Assembly: GCA_014549065.1 (NCBI GenBank)
Contig: JACDOX010000027.1
Location: forward strand, 1,929,691-1,993,690
From: Cardinalis cardinalis
Lineage: Eukaryota > Chordata > Aves > Passeriformes > Cardinalidae
Direction: 5' to 3'
DNA length: 64,000 bases
Both the position numbers and the translations under genes were made by a program. Positions 13,101 to 25,154 of this stretch are shown in pieces. The notes beneath the pieces were generated by a model. The model was given only the letters and a program-made list of their open reading frames with translations, had not been told where the DNA came from and searched no databases. Positions within the stretch are counted from its first letter, which is position 1. The number at the start of each line of letters is the position of its first letter.

Positions 13101-13800
13101 CATCTGTTTGGTTTTATGGTTTTTTTNCTCTTTTCCACAAATGTCCTTGTTTGTATTAACTAGCAAATCTAATCACCCAGCACACAGGAGAGTTACACAA
13201 CTCTCCTGAGATTTCAGTCTAACAGCAAGTCTTGCTTAATACTCCTACATTTGCTTCTTGCTTCAGATTTGCAGCTTCTTTGGCATTACGGCTGTGCTCT
13301 TATAAAACAGATTAAACAGCAAAAGGAATGCTGAATGGAAAAGCTGTGTTATTTCCACCTTGCAGGACTTACTGAAATTATCTTGGCTGGGTTAAAGCAT
13401 GAGCTGAAACTCCCACAGGGAGCATTAGTCTGAGTGATTCACATAAACACTCAAAGTCAGTCTTGGTTGAGCTTCCTAGTCAAGGTAGGTAATAGTACAT
13501 CAGCAGCAGAGCCCCTCTCCCCTCTCCTTTAGAGAACACTGCTGATAGAAGCCTCCTGTTGTTTACTCTCACTGGGAAGCAGCAAGATGAGTACTGGATA
13601 ACAACAGAAAACTTGGGGTTTGGGTAACTCTTTCACACCAGGAATTNAGAGTGCCTTTTCTGTGAAACTGCCTGGTGCTGTGAAACATTCTTCCTCTGTG
13701 CCCTTGATGTAGGTCATCTGGAAAGGAAAATCTCATCAACCCCTTGAAATGCAGCCAGGTTTATGATCACTTTCTTTTGCAGTTGACTTTTAAGGGAGAT
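7171..13800. other. Gene-poor region, nothing firmly recognised
   Basis: About 6.6 kb. The longest open frames (7587-8042 plus, 151 codons; 11234-11755 plus, 173 codons; 12370-13089 minus, 239 codons with several n codons) have no recognised domain, no exon-like borders and low-complexity composition. An AT-rich stretch spans roughly 8100-9060. It may contain regulatory sequence or 5' exons of the FGL1-like gene, but I cannot define any. Confidence 0.4.
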
Positions 13801-13840
13801 AATCTTTCCGGGAGGAGGTCTGAAGAAAGGCAAGTTACAG
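13801..13840 (+). other. Possible 5' noncoding exon end of the FGL1-like gene
   Basis: The sequence GCAAGTTACAG|GTACGTGC gives a good plus-strand donor with GT at 13841. The exon carrying the start codon begins at a clear acceptor (15105/15106), so at least one upstream noncoding exon must exist, and this donor is one candidate about 1.3 kb upstream. The 5' border is unknown. Inference only. Confidence 0.25.
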
Positions 13841-15105
13841 GTACGTGCATTTCATGTGTCGTGGTAAAGGTGTAGATGGAGTTGCTTTCTTTCTCTCTGC
13901 TCTGCACTGTCTGGTTTCCAGGAGCTGTCACTCATCCCACCCTTCCTGGTAGCTTTTTGCCGTCACCCATGGGCACTGTGCAGGGTCTAAATGTTACCTC
14001 AGCACCAGTACTGCAGCCACTGGCACCACTGTGGGGTGGTGTGAACAGCACCAGTGCTCCTGGGCACACAGGGTTCCCCTGCTGCAATGTTGAACTCTTC
14101 TATGAGCTGAAAAATTGCCACAGACTGTAGCATCTACCTGCATGTCATCTTTTATGGGCAACTTCTGTGGAGATCTTCTTCCCTAGGCTTGCTTTGAGCC
14201 CTGCTTGCCCATCTTGGCAGAGGGCTCCTCTGCTGCAGCAGCTTTGGTGGTTTGGAAGCAGCTCTAGCATCAGCTGCTGCAGGGATGCTGATAGAACCAT
14301 AGCTGAAACAATGCACATCACTCAGAGCATAGAGCTGAGGAGCCAAGTTTCTGCAGCACTTCCAGATGTGAAGCAGGAGAGTTTGGTTTAGCCTAGTTTT
14401 CAGATTTTTTTTTCTTTCTGACTTTTCTGGGTTTTTTTAAAAGCACGAGGCAAGCACACTGAGAACAATTTNTACTGTTCACTCACATTCAGCTGCNTGT
14501 TCCCAGTGGCAGTCACTTAGTATAATTTCTAGCTAAGACTCTCCAATCAAAACCACATCTGTGTGTTGGAGCAGATTGGCAGCAGACATCTTTTGCCCTG
14601 AAATCTAAGGAAAAATTATCTCATGTCCAGTTTGTTACATGTGTGACTTGGCCTCCAAGGTAATCCCATCCTCACAGACCACTCCAANGATGAGGAGGGG
14701 AATGTCTACAATCACTTAACCAGGAGGCAAATTCCTCTTAATTCCACTTTGAGAAGTATGAACTGAATAAACTCTGTGAGACTTTGANGAAAAGTCCTCA
14801 AGGAGACATGATTGCTGAGCAACTTCCTGTGTGGANATCTGGGAGGAGATACAGAGGCTGCTGGAAAATCACACAGAGTATTTGTTTCTGTGGGGAATCA
14901 GGAGCAGACCTGAGCTTTTATCCCGGTCAGCATACTGCATTGGTGCTTTAGCTACTCCTTAATATACATCCTACCCTGATTTTGTCCTGCCTGTAGTTTC
15001 AAGCAACCTCCTTAATAAATCCTGCAGCATGTCCTGGGGAATTAAACGTAAGTGTGAGAGGAAGTAAAAAAGCTTCCATTACAGCCTGTCAATGCCTCTT
15101 TTCAG

Positions 15106-15187
15106 GTGATAAGAAATGAGTGTGATGATGCACTGGTTGCTGCTGCTCCTTCTGGTCAGCTTTGGCTCACCTGCACCCAGGTTTTCG
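15106..15187 (+). CDS. FGL1-like exon with start codon and signal peptide
   Basis: The acceptor CCTCTTTTCAG ends at 15105. The start codon is 15116-15118 and opens MSVMMHWLLLLLLVSFGSPA, a typical secretory signal. The exon must end in phase 0 to join the next exon, because the other two phases hit stops. The donor TCG|GTGTGT at 15188 gives that phase. The tempting CAG|GTTTTC a few bases earlier would shift the frame into a stop. Confidence 0.8.
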
Positions 15188-18100
15188 GTGTGTATCTTTT
15201 AGCTGTTTCTGTACTCTCCCAATGGTTCACCATTCCCNTCATGCAGAGATNGATACTCCCCCACAGGAGGGATGGNGAGCTGCAGGAGCAGAGCAAAAAG
15301 GCATCTGCCTGAAGCTAAAGGAATGTCATCCTGATAATAGCTGATTTTCATAGCATTAAGGGCTATGCAGCTGTCTGGGAGACTAGACTGACATTACTAA
15401 GAATTCAAAACAACAACAAAAACAACAACAAAAACAACAACAAAAATATATTTTTTAACAATGTATTTTTATAGCCAAAATATCAGCTCTTTTTCGGTTT
15501 TACACAAAGCTAATTCTGGAACCTTGCTGATTCCACCCATCTGTAGTGCAAGAGCCAAGTTTNCCCTCTCTTATCAACCTGAGCACTTTCATAGTTTGCA
15601 AAACTTCCTCTTGAGCTCATTGAGTGGGGTCAAGACAAATTATTTTTGTCCAAAGTAAATTTTTTGTGCATCTGATTGTATTCTGGCATGCTCTGATCAA
15701 TGCCAAGGTTGTTGCAGAAACCCTTTTCCCACTGAATTCAATTCAACAGCTCATGCTGTGCAAGATTTGGACATCTTAGGAAGAGATCACCATGAAATCA
15801 TGTTGATCCACATAGGCAATGCGAGTGTGACATTCTAGGGTGAAGATGAGACAGATACTCCTTTCTCTGTGTCTCTCCTCACCACTGACTGAATTGTGGG
15901 GGGGGGATTGTTTTATTTTCTCCATAGGACAAAGATATCTGCCTCCTAGACAACAATAAATTGAGACAAAGGTTAAAACACCTTCAAGACTTGCTTTACT
16001 TATATGAATTGCAGCTGAAGGACATACTGGAGAACACTTACCACAGAACGAAAAGTGAACTGTTCTCAGGCAACAGGAGCGTGCAGCATGAGACGCTTTT
16101 ACCCACAACCAGTGGAAATTTGATAGTGTATGACCAAGGTACAGTTTGCAGTAGTGTGCCACAATGTTTATTTCTCCCTGCAGTGTCCCATGTGTCATAT
16201 TTTATGTCTGCTAAAAGTTTAAATATTTTTAAGTGGATTGTGATTTAAAATACAGATACATGGGAAGGAGAAGAGCTGACTGGTTGCCCTGACACTAAAA
16301 AATATCCGTTGGGGCTAGAGTCACTTATCCGAGCTGTGGGCAGCTATTACCCAGGTACAAAATGGACATCTTCTGTTGGGCTTCTTGCCTGCAGAGAGGA
16401 GCAATCACTTCTCATGTTTTCCATCAGATTTACTTTAGGCATCTGTTTTAGGAAGAGATGGGTCCTGCTCGTGAAGAGCCTATATTCCCTGCGTGGCTTA
16501 GGGGAGCCCAGAGCGCCTGGCTCAGCTGCAGCTGTTTGGATGACCCAAACCTCCCTGTTCTTCAGTTCCCCCATTAATTCTGTGGCACAGGAACAGGCAT
16601 GCCTACTTTGTCCCTTGGTGTTACTTTGAGAACATGGTCATAAATGACATCATNTCCTGTAGCCAAGGTTTTAGCCTTTGGGCATTACATTGAAAGTGTG
16701 AAGCACTGGGATCCTGAAAGGCTCTCTCCTGATACAGCCCTGGTAGAGTTGGACACAGTTNAACAATATTTTAAAAATATTGTTCCCTGATCTTATCAGA
16801 AGTACAGCTGAGGGTACCTTACCTTCCACATGGAAATTAGCTTCCCTGCAAATGATCTTGCTGACAGATAAAGTTTCAGTCCCAGGCTTTCATGATATAG
16901 CCCCAGGCTAAGCTGCAGCTGTCCTGCATCTCACCAAAGATTTGGGCATTACTCCCTCAGAGGGCATGGCTGTAAAGGCTCTCAAGCCTTAAAGCTCTTT
17001 GTCAGGCTGGCAGTTTGCAAACTGGTGTAGCTACTACATNGCTGCACCATTTCCTTTGATTTCACAGGGCTTGCAGAGCTGTGCACAGGCTGGCCAAGTG
17101 TCTGTGTNCCATAGAGCCTCTCAGTGACATCTCCTCTTGGTGGCACACAGCCCTTGGCTTTGCCCCCAGCCCATTTAACAGACAGATACCGTTCTGCCCA
17201 GATTGCTCTGCAGTGTATGGCAGGAAGAGCACCCCGAGTGGCTACTACCGCATCAGGCCCAGAGCAGACCGAGAGCCCTTCCTGGCATTCTGTGACATGT
17301 CCGATGGCGGGGGCTGGACCGTCATTCAGCGGCGCAGCAACGGCAGGGAGAATTTCAACAGGTGGGTGCACTGTTCTGCATCAACAGGGCTTGCAGTCAG
17401 GCCACCAGCTCCTACCTCTGTCCTGCTGCCAGGCAAACCCCTATCCTTGAGAAACAGGATGTGCAAGACTATATATTAGTGATGATAATTTAGGATTAGG
17501 ACAATCTGGNGGTACCTGTTGGCAGCAGGGGGCCATTTTCAAAATGGATCTGTAACTTCTTTTCCATGGGTTCTCTGCATTTGAATGCATATTTTATCAT
17601 TATTGAAGACTGTCAAAGGCTCCAAATTGGCAGGTGTCTGCTACCAGTGCACAGACTGAGACCTGTTGAACAGTTCTGTTCTGGTATGAGGAATTATGTT
17701 CAGCATGTTGTAACATTTATTATCGTATTCAGATAACTTTTAAAAATGCCAAACCAGATTGTCCTTTTCCTATGCAAAATCCCAGAGAGGTGACTTTCAT
17801 ACTGAAATTTACAGGAGGAGAGATGCTCTGGTAGCACAGTTCTGAAAAAATGTCCTCATGAAGGTTAATTCACTATCACAGCACACACAATTTCAGGGCA
17901 TATCTAATGCCTTCTAAAGTCTATGCANTGCATTGCAAAGCTACCTCAAGTGACTCTAAGCCAGCTTACCCAGAGATAGCTTCCTTGCCATGGTAGTTCA
18001 GGTGAAATAAAAACATCCTGAAGAGGAGCATTGACTAGTATGAAGGTCAGGCAGAATGAATATCCATAATAACAACACAAGAAAANGAATAAACACAGGG

Positions 18101-21100
18101 TTACTAAAACTCGAAATGGTGACACACACTGGAGTATATGAGAATATCAAAGGTAATANATAGAGCAGGTGAATTATGACTTGCTGAAGAACAATATCAG
18201 GTGTTTTGCTGAAGACCAATGTGACAGCTGCTGATTTCCCTTTCCATTTAACTGGAAACATCAGTCTGCAAGCACTGCATCTAGCAGTTTGAAGGTTTGA
18301 TCCCCATATATGTCTGTGCACAGGTTTAGCAGGGGAAAAGGTAAGCTGCGAGTTGTATTTACTCCTAGATGAGTCGGATACTTTTAGAAAACAGTATCTA
18401 GATACAGGTGAAGTTTTACTTGTTACCATATTCAAGTGTCACAAACTGTCTAATCCCCTCTCAAGATGAAATTTATATCTATAAATATTTCTGTGCAGGA
18501 AATGGGATGATTACAAACTGGGATTTGGGAAATTCCAGGGCAAGAATGATGAATACTGGCTGGGCAACGACCACATCCATGACCTGCTTGCTAGAGGTCC
18601 AAGTATTTTTTTCTCCATAGATTTCTCTCTAATTTGCATTAGGTATTCATCTAACATGACACAACTTTATGTTTAGGAGAGTACTCATTAAAGATTGACC
18701 TGATGGACTGGCATGGGGAAAGACGTTATGCAATCTATGAAAATTTCCAGCTTGCAAATGAGCAGGTAAGAAATGGAGAGAGCAGTGATTTGCTTGCTTT
18801 GGTCTGTGAGGGTGGGGCAGCTGCATACACAGCATNACACCAGTATCAGGGTTGTATCTACAGCTCTGCAAAACTTACCTGCTCTGGTTTCGTGGGCTTC
18901 CTAGTTTGTGTGACTGACAAAAGCCCTGGGATCTGGGACATAAACCTGGGACTTCTTCCTTACAAGTACCCAGGTCAGTGGGTAACAGGATCACATGTTT
19001 GTGCCCTCTTCCTAACTGTGCTGCTGAACAGAGGACAGTTCTCTGCCACAGGGCACAGGAATTCCAACACATATTTGCCTCTAGCTTCATGATTTNAAGT
19101 CTTCTGTGAGGGAGAAGACCCTTAGTGTTTGAACCTCTGCAGCTAAATGGAACTCTGTTCTCCTGCTTCCTAAGAGAGTGTTTTGGACTGTCACATAAAA
19201 GGCAAGTGCCGGAGCAAATCCTCTCAACTTTATTTTNAAATAAAACAGCAAGTTCTAATCAAAGCTTTGAAAGAGCAGTTGTAAGTTCCTATCTTGCAGA
19301 GAGGTACGTGTAGCACTATGCCTACTGCTACAGACACAGAAAGCCCAGAGACAGACACATCCTGTATTTTCATGCTNTGCTTTCTAGCTGTAGACAGTGT
19401 CCAGCTCCATACAGGTGCTGTTCTTTGCAGACTGAACACCTTTGCCTTCCTGAACACCACATGTAACTAACCCAAATAACCAAGGATACTGCATGGACCA
19501 GTCCTAGTTCCAACTCCATCACTGCTCCAGAAATGTGCACATTANACTCAGCTTGCAATTAGAAGTTTCTTATGAAAAGTTTGCACAGCTGCATTTCAAT
19601 ACCTTACTGCCATTTTTCATAAAGAAATAAGGCCAGTGATGACAGAAGAAAGCCCACAACACAAATGTGACCATCCACTTAATATCAAATATCTCTTTGA
19701 CCTGTTAGCTGTGCACAGTGGAACTACTATTCTAAATATTCCTACCAGGATCAGATGATAGAAATCAGATAGCTTCTGATCCTTGGAAGAGCAAAATGCC
19801 TAATNATTTATTCTAGCTGAAGAACTGATCTGTTTATGAAGGCAATTACTTGATGCTTGGCAGTTTTTGCTAAGTTGTTCTTGATCAGCTAGAAAGAGCT
19901 TTCCATCTTGCTGTAAAGTGTATTAAATGGTTGTTGAATGACAATAAACCTGGAGCCTTTTGTAGCAGCAGCAGTAATTACCAATCCCTTCTGGAAGTTT
20001 AAATCCTACATTGATCTACACGAGGATCATTAAAGCATGGAGACAAAAGTCACCCTTGACTTCAACAGTGCTTTTGACAGTGAATGAAATGTCCAGAGCT
20101 AATTTGGCCTCAAAACTGTGAGGAAAGGCAGAAAGAATGNGTGTCAAATAAATGTTTCACACATTCTTGCAGGAAAATTACAGGTTATGGTTTGGCACCT
20201 ATTCTGGTAATGCTGGCGACGCTCTGTCTGGTGGGAGCAATTTTGAAGATCAGTGGTCAGCTTCTCACAGAGGGATGCAGTTCACCACATTTGATAAGGA
20301 TCACGATCAGTTCCTGGCAGGCAACTGTGCATCAGAGAACAAGGGTGGCTGGTGGTTTAACAGGTATGGAAAACAGTTGATTCCTCTCGGATGTGTAGGT
20401 TGTGGGTGGCTGCACAGCTGAGGACTTGGCTGCCTTACAGCAGCTGGAGGCTGCTGTGTGCACTTGCCACCTGCCACAGCCAAACCTAAGATGTTCANAC
20501 CTATAGATCCTCAAAGGAAAACAATTTACTACTTTTATTATAGCAAAGCAGGTAAGTTGAATTCACTTTAAGAAAATGGGTCAGAACAAATGCACGGGGG
20601 ACAATGACCTGGAAGGAAAAGAGCTCAGTTACAATTCCTGAAAAAGCTTTGTGTTATACTCCAATGAAGAAAACAACTGTAGCCATGGTAAGGTGAAATG
20701 TGTACAAAGGACATTTCCCTAGAGTGGAGCATGTCTGAGGGCAGGGCTACCCCATAACAGTTATGAGGGTGTATTTGCTGTTTGGGCATATGCCACACAT
20801 CAATGGATAGGGACTCATGTTTAACAGCCCTGGAATCCAGGATGTAATGCGCTTGGATCTTCTCTGCTTTAGTACAGGATGAGCCTCTTAGACCAGATTC
20901 TCATCACATACCAATTGAAATCTGTGGAGCTACAAAAACNTACATCAATAACAGGATTTACCTCGATGAAAAGACATCTGCATTTTTAGGTGTCAATANG
21001 GAGCTGCCTACACTTGAGCTAGACCATACCAAATGGCCCTACACCCCTTTGTTCNGGCCATGCAGTTCTAATGCCCATGGTTAATACACCTGAAGGAGTC

Positions 21101-21498
21101 AACAGGCAGAATTATCTGACCAGTGTAGGTGTCTGCTTTAGGATGACCCACGTATTTCTGTGTTCCACTAAAAGCATTAACCATTTAGTCCATCCCACCC
21201 TGGCATATCTAGGTATCTGTTGTGTGAGAACAGTACTTCATTGCAATGATGCAGTATCTTCTCATGCTAAACTGAATTCCCTTCTTGTTTTTCCTACATT
21301 GTTCCAAGGTGCCATGCTGTAAACCTCAATGGCCGATACTACAGAAGAGGGAGGTACAGTGGACCCCATGATGACGGCTTGGTTTGGTCTACATGGCATG
21401 GGATGTGGTACTCACTGAAATACTCAGCCATGAAAATCAGGGCTCCATTCTTTATNGACAGAGAGAGCGGAGATGGTGAGAACAGTCAGGCCAGCTGA
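15116..21498 (+). CDS. Fibrinogen-like protein of the FGL1 type (seven coding exons)
   Basis: A secreted protein with a fibrinogen-related domain (FReD). Joined exons (15116-15187, 15928-16138, 17202-17361, 18499-18596, 18677-18765, 20173-20363, 21309-21498) give 1011 bases: 336 residues plus stop, against about 312 for human FGL1. Layout: signal peptide about 1-20; hydrophilic, heptad-like stalk 25-94 (LRQRLKHLQDLLYLYELQL); FReD from C96 to about 325. The paired FReD cysteines are present (C96/C125 and C262/C275), as are CDMSDGGGWTVIQRR and an acidic DKDHD segment (251-255) at the family's calcium site. The last exon (CHAVNLNGRYY... STWHGMWYSLK) resembles FGL1 more than FGL2, angiopoietins or ficolins. 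FGL1 is a liver-secreted factor and LAG-3 ligand in mammals; whether this protein shares those roles is unknown. Human FGL1 is on chromosome 8 and not beside THSD1, so a paralogue is likely and no symbol is given. Confidence 0.88.
15411..15447 (+). repeat. (ACAACA/ACAAAA)n microsatellite in FGL1-like intron 1
   Basis: A tandem CAACAACAAAAA-type run of about 37 bases lies between the signal-peptide exon and the stalk exon. It is followed by AATATATTTTTTAAC. Confidence 0.85.
15928..16138 (+). CDS. FGL1-like exon 2 (stalk / coiled-coil region)
   Basis: The acceptor TTTATTTTCTCCATAG precedes GAC. The donor is CAAG|GTACAG. It is 211 bases, phase 0 in and phase 1 out. It encodes residues 25-94, starting DKDICLLDNNKLRQRL, with Leu-rich heptads and one cysteine (C29) that could form an interchain disulphide, as proposed for FGL1 dimers. 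Confidence 0.85.
16762..16784. repeat. Short AT-rich palindrome
   Basis: AACAATATTT and AAATATTGTT form perfect 10-base inverted arms around a 3-base centre. It lies in FGL1-like intron 2. Confidence 0.7.
17202..17361 (+). CDS. FGL1-like exon 3 (start of the fibrinogen-related domain)
   Basis: The acceptor CGTTCTGCCCAG precedes AT. The donor is AACAG|GTGGGT. It is 160 bases, phase 1 in and phase 2 out. It encodes residues 95-147, including DCSAVYGRKSTPSGYYRI and the invariant GGGWTVIQRR motif. This is the most diagnostic exon of the family in the window. Confidence 0.97.
18499..18596 (+). CDS. FGL1-like exon 4
   Basis: The acceptor TTTCTGTGCAG precedes GAAATGG. It is 98 bases, phase 2 in and phase 1 out, and encodes KWDDYKLGFGKFQGKNDEYW plus LGNDH. 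The WxDYxxGFG and EYWLGN motifs are standard for the FReD. The donor is GAG|GTCCAA, a poor consensus. It keeps the alignment with FGL1 gap-free, whereas a second donor six bases on (CAA|GTATTT, same phase) would add two residues. Confidence 0.93.
18677..18765 (+). CDS. FGL1-like exon 5
   Basis: The acceptor TTTATGTTTAG precedes GAGAGTAC. The donor is GAGCAG|GTAAGA. It is 89 bases, phase 1 in and phase 0 out, and encodes EYSLKIDLMDWHGERRYAIY and then ENFQLANEQ. Its position and phases match the FGL1 exon ending in the KxFY-type segment. Confidence 0.95.
20173..20363 (+). CDS. FGL1-like exon 6 (calcium-site and disulphide region)
   Basis: The acceptor ACATTCTTGCAG precedes GAAAATTAC. The donor is AACAG|GTATGG. 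It is 191 bases, phase 0 in and phase 2 out, residues 211-273 and part of 274. It encodes the SGNAGDALS motif, the acidic FDKDHDQF segment aligned to the family's Ca2+ loop, C262 and GGWWFNR. Confidence 0.97.
21309..21498 (+). CDS. FGL1-like last coding exon
   Basis: The acceptor TTGTTCCAAG precedes GTGCCATGC. It is 190 bases, phase 2 in, with stop TGA at 21496-21498. It encodes CHAVNLNGRYYRRGRYSG, the DDGLVWSTWHGMWYSLK core and a polar tail ending GDGENSQAS that is longer than in human FGL1. An n at 21456 falls in one codon near the end. Confidence 0.96.
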
Positions 21499-21670
21499 AA
21501 CTGCTGCTTTGGAAAGAGAAAAGCACAGGCTGAAAAGAGTGGTGTAAGTTGATAGCCAGTGCTCTGCTGCTGCCAACCGCCAAACCTGCACTTGATAGCT
21601 GGAGTTGCACCTGCTTCTGCTACCTGAGGCTAACAGCACGAGTTGTTTGAGCACAGCCAGACAACAATTT

Positions 21671-21676
21671 AATAAA
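21671..21676 (+). terminator. Candidate poly(A) signal of the FGL1-like gene
   Basis: AATAAA lies 173 bases after the TGA stop. It is the first canonical hexamer downstream on the plus strand. Confidence 0.7.
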
Positions 21677-21699
21677 AAACACATAGATCACAGTCACGG

Positions 21700-24600
21700 A
21701 ATAACCAGAGATTTTTTTTTCAGCAATTTTCAAGACTTTATTGGAGAATGTTTATTGAAAGTTCTCTGGACTTNGAAGGATCAAGAATGTCCTTTAATTG
21801 ATCTATACTTGTTAAGGTTTAAACCTTTCTCATCTTGATTTTAACCATCAGNGTTTCAGTTATGAGAACATCAGGACAGAAAGAANAAGGAGATGGGGAA
21901 TTTGACTTCATCTGGTGTGCCTTTGTTAGTGCTTTGCTCTGCATCAGGAGAAGGTTTTTNAGCAACTAAATTGTAATTGCCACACTTCAGTTGCAGAGTG
22001 CTCCTGGAGTGTGTGAAACTAAACCTGTGGATGGACATCCTCCAACTGCTAATCTGCATCCAGACTAAGGCTGCTTCAAAGTAGTCTGTCCACCCACAAT
22101 GTGGACACTGTGAGTTCCATTCCAAGAGCTTCCTGCTGCAGATCCACTGCTAGAGTACACCACGACACATTAAAGCAGACAAAGACAATCCTGCCAACCN
22201 GTTTTAAACCCCAGATTAAAATTATGTATATTTTACTAAAATTAAGGTGAACACAGATATTCCTAGGAGTTCCTAAAATGCAGTCACAATTCTCCTGTAC
22301 ATTCTCCTGTAATTTACCAGATGACCTTGCATTAGTGAGGAGGAATCAGAAAGTAGTTGAACCACAAAGCACACTGCTTTCATTGTCTCACTGGGGTGAA
22401 ATGAAAGAGCAAGACAAATGACTGAAAGAAATGGAATACTGAAAATTTATTTTCTACAGCTCTTAATAACAACAATCAAAAATGAACAGCAGTATCAGCT
22501 TGATGCAAATAATTTAACTACCANGCTGTAGAATAAACCTGCTCCCTTTTTTTCTGACTTAAAATAATTTTTAAACTGGTATTTCTTTTCCATTTACTTG
22601 CTTTTATATCCATACATACTGTAATTTGTATACATATCAACAAAGAGTGAAATAAAACCATCTGAGTAGGACTTAATACTTTTTATCTGGTTTTCAACAA
22701 TAGGAATGTGAACAAAAATCTGGATCAAAATCTTGGAAAGCTCATAATATGAGAAATGTATTCTTTCAGTGTTGGCTCTGGTGCTTTTTCACCTGTTGTC
22801 CTGGGTTATTGAAAGAGTCTGCAAGGTAGGTCTAATTTTCATGACTCAAGCTGTCCTGGTGACAATGCAGAGGCATAAGGTGAAGGTTCAGCTTAAAACT
22901 TGGTTTGGTTCCTCTGCTTCCTAGACATCCCAGTGACTGCAAGCATGAACATCCCAGCNTAATGGGCAGCACTCCAGGGAGCTGTGCTCCCAGAGCCTGT
23001 GCCATTGGCTAGACTGCCCCCGGGNCCTCTTCTCAAGCATGCTCATGTGGAATGAAATTTTCACCAACGTGTCTGAAATGAGATTGCCCTTGTGAAGAAA
23101 AGGCTGCAAAAAGGCAGCACTTATCCTTTCCCTTCTGATCACTGCTTCTGTATTTTGATATGGTAAAATCTCAGTGCNAGATTGTAACTACATGTTGGGA
23201 CATAAGGAATGACTTTGCACACATNACTGTGTGGCCTCTGAGGAGCGCTGAGGGCAGAAAGGATATTTTTTGTTGAAGACAGAGAAATGTCAGTGAAATA
23301 AGTTCATGCCTTCTGGCAGTTGATGCTCAATCCTGTCCTTCAGTAGAGAACGAAGGAAGTAGGGTGAAGACTGTGGAAACTACAGCACTTAGGGGACAAC
23401 ATTTGTGGTTNGGCAGTTCATTAAGCATCTGGTAACTCATCTGATAATGGATTATCAAGCTGGAGATGAAGTCAGCAGGGCTTAATCAGACAACCAGCAC
23501 CCAGTCCAGTTCCCCAGTGAGTGAGCAANGAGCGATGTCAAATCCAGACTATGGAGCCTGTTTCCCTGTGTGTCAGTATGGAGGGGCAGGCATTAGAGTT
23601 GGACTGCCTTCAGCCAGCATCAATGTCAGGGTGTTTCTCCTGTCTCTGAGAGAAAGGGAGGCCAAGGCATGACAAGCTGGGAGGGAAGGGGTTTGCCCAA
23701 CTGTCTTTGATGTAAAATGTACCCAAGTACATCTAATGCATAACAGCCCAACACTGGGACAACTTTGCAGAAAGCAGCATCTGATTTAGAGCAATGTTGC
23801 CCCTTCTTTGCCCTCCTGGGGCAAAGGAAACCCCNTCTGAGATGCAAGGGTCACAGGGCTTTGTGCAGGAGCCTGCAAATTCTACAGCAAACCCCAGGAA
23901 GCNTTCCAGAACCACCTTTAATCTTAATAAACAGGGTAGAATGGGACTAGCTGAGTACTTACTGGATCTGAGTGCTACCACCAAGCTCCAATCCCTCCCA
24001 CTGAAGCTTAGGGGAATGCTTGNTGAATGTTGCTGCACTGCACATTTGATCTCCCGTTTCTCCAGGGTCTCTCTCCCACGCTGAGAGGCTCAACAAAGCT
24101 TAAACAGATACTGTAGCCCTGCAGCTCCAATAATGATGGATCATTGCTTCAGGGAGAAGGTACTTCACACCACAGACCTTACCTTAGTACAGGCAGGGTA
24201 AGTAACCTGAGCAGCAATTGTTTCAGAGGTCTGATTTCCAGCTCACTTAAGTCAATTTAAAGACTCATTATATTTTATTGCCTTTGGATAATTCTTCAAG
24301 CATGACCAAGTTTTTAAATGCTTTAAACACCTTTTCAAGCTGACAGTTCATGGGAATGCATCGCTGGTACCAACACTATGNTGGGCCAAGGGCTGAACAT
24401 CAGCATCTTGGCATGGCTCCCGGGAGAGAGGGAGCTCACATCACCCAGCAAGTCGGATCCCTCACTCCAGCAGCAGCTGCAAAGCATTACCCATCAGAAA
24501 GGCCATTAAAACAGCCAAATTTGACTCTGGTGGCCAAATGCTGAGGCTTGCTTCTCCTGTGTTGTCACAGCAGTTGCCTGTCAAGCTACCTGTGCCAGCT

Positions 24601-25150
24601 CTGGACACTGCAGCAGGGTGCCGTCGCTTACACACAGCAATGCTGCTCTTCCTTTAAAATTGTTGTTGGTTTGTGNGGGAGGAGGACTGGGGGAGAAGAA
24701 GTGTGAGATTGGGAAATCTCTTTTTCTCTGCTCAGAAAGCCAGTTTTGAGAAAGATAGCAGCCTACTTCATGACAATGGAGCACATGCTAATTTTGCTTT
24801 CAACCCACAAGGCAGGTTAAAGGGCATGTACGGTTAGGCTCCTTAGGGGAGAGTTGATTTCAGTCTAAGAGTCCACTGCCTAAACATTTTTTCTCTTACA
24901 CCAACCTCCATGGGCAGCATCTCCTCTTTTCTTGTTTCTGCCCACTAGCATTCCCCATGTCTTTGCAAAGTCCCCAGAGAGACAGTTATCCTAACAAATG
25001 GCAAGAAAAGTCTTAGTCATCCACAAAAGCCTGAGCTCTGCTTCTGCTGTTAATTGGAGTTCCAACCCAACTCTGAATACTTACAGCAGAATCTAATGGC
25101 AAGTTTGTGATGTCTGGTTTTAAACACAACAATAAAAGCCCATCATGGCT
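21700..25150. other. Intergenic region between two convergent genes
   Basis: About 3.5 kb between the FGL1-like 3' end and the THSD1 3' side. The sequence is AT-rich with many n positions. No exon, RNA gene or clear repeat family was recognised. Confidence 0.45.
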
Positions 25151-25154
25151 TTCA

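Noticed and set aside
16309..16629. 106-codon plus-strand ORF inside the FGL1-like gene
   Set aside because: Exons 2 and 3 join in phase without it, and no splice sites place it in the transcript.
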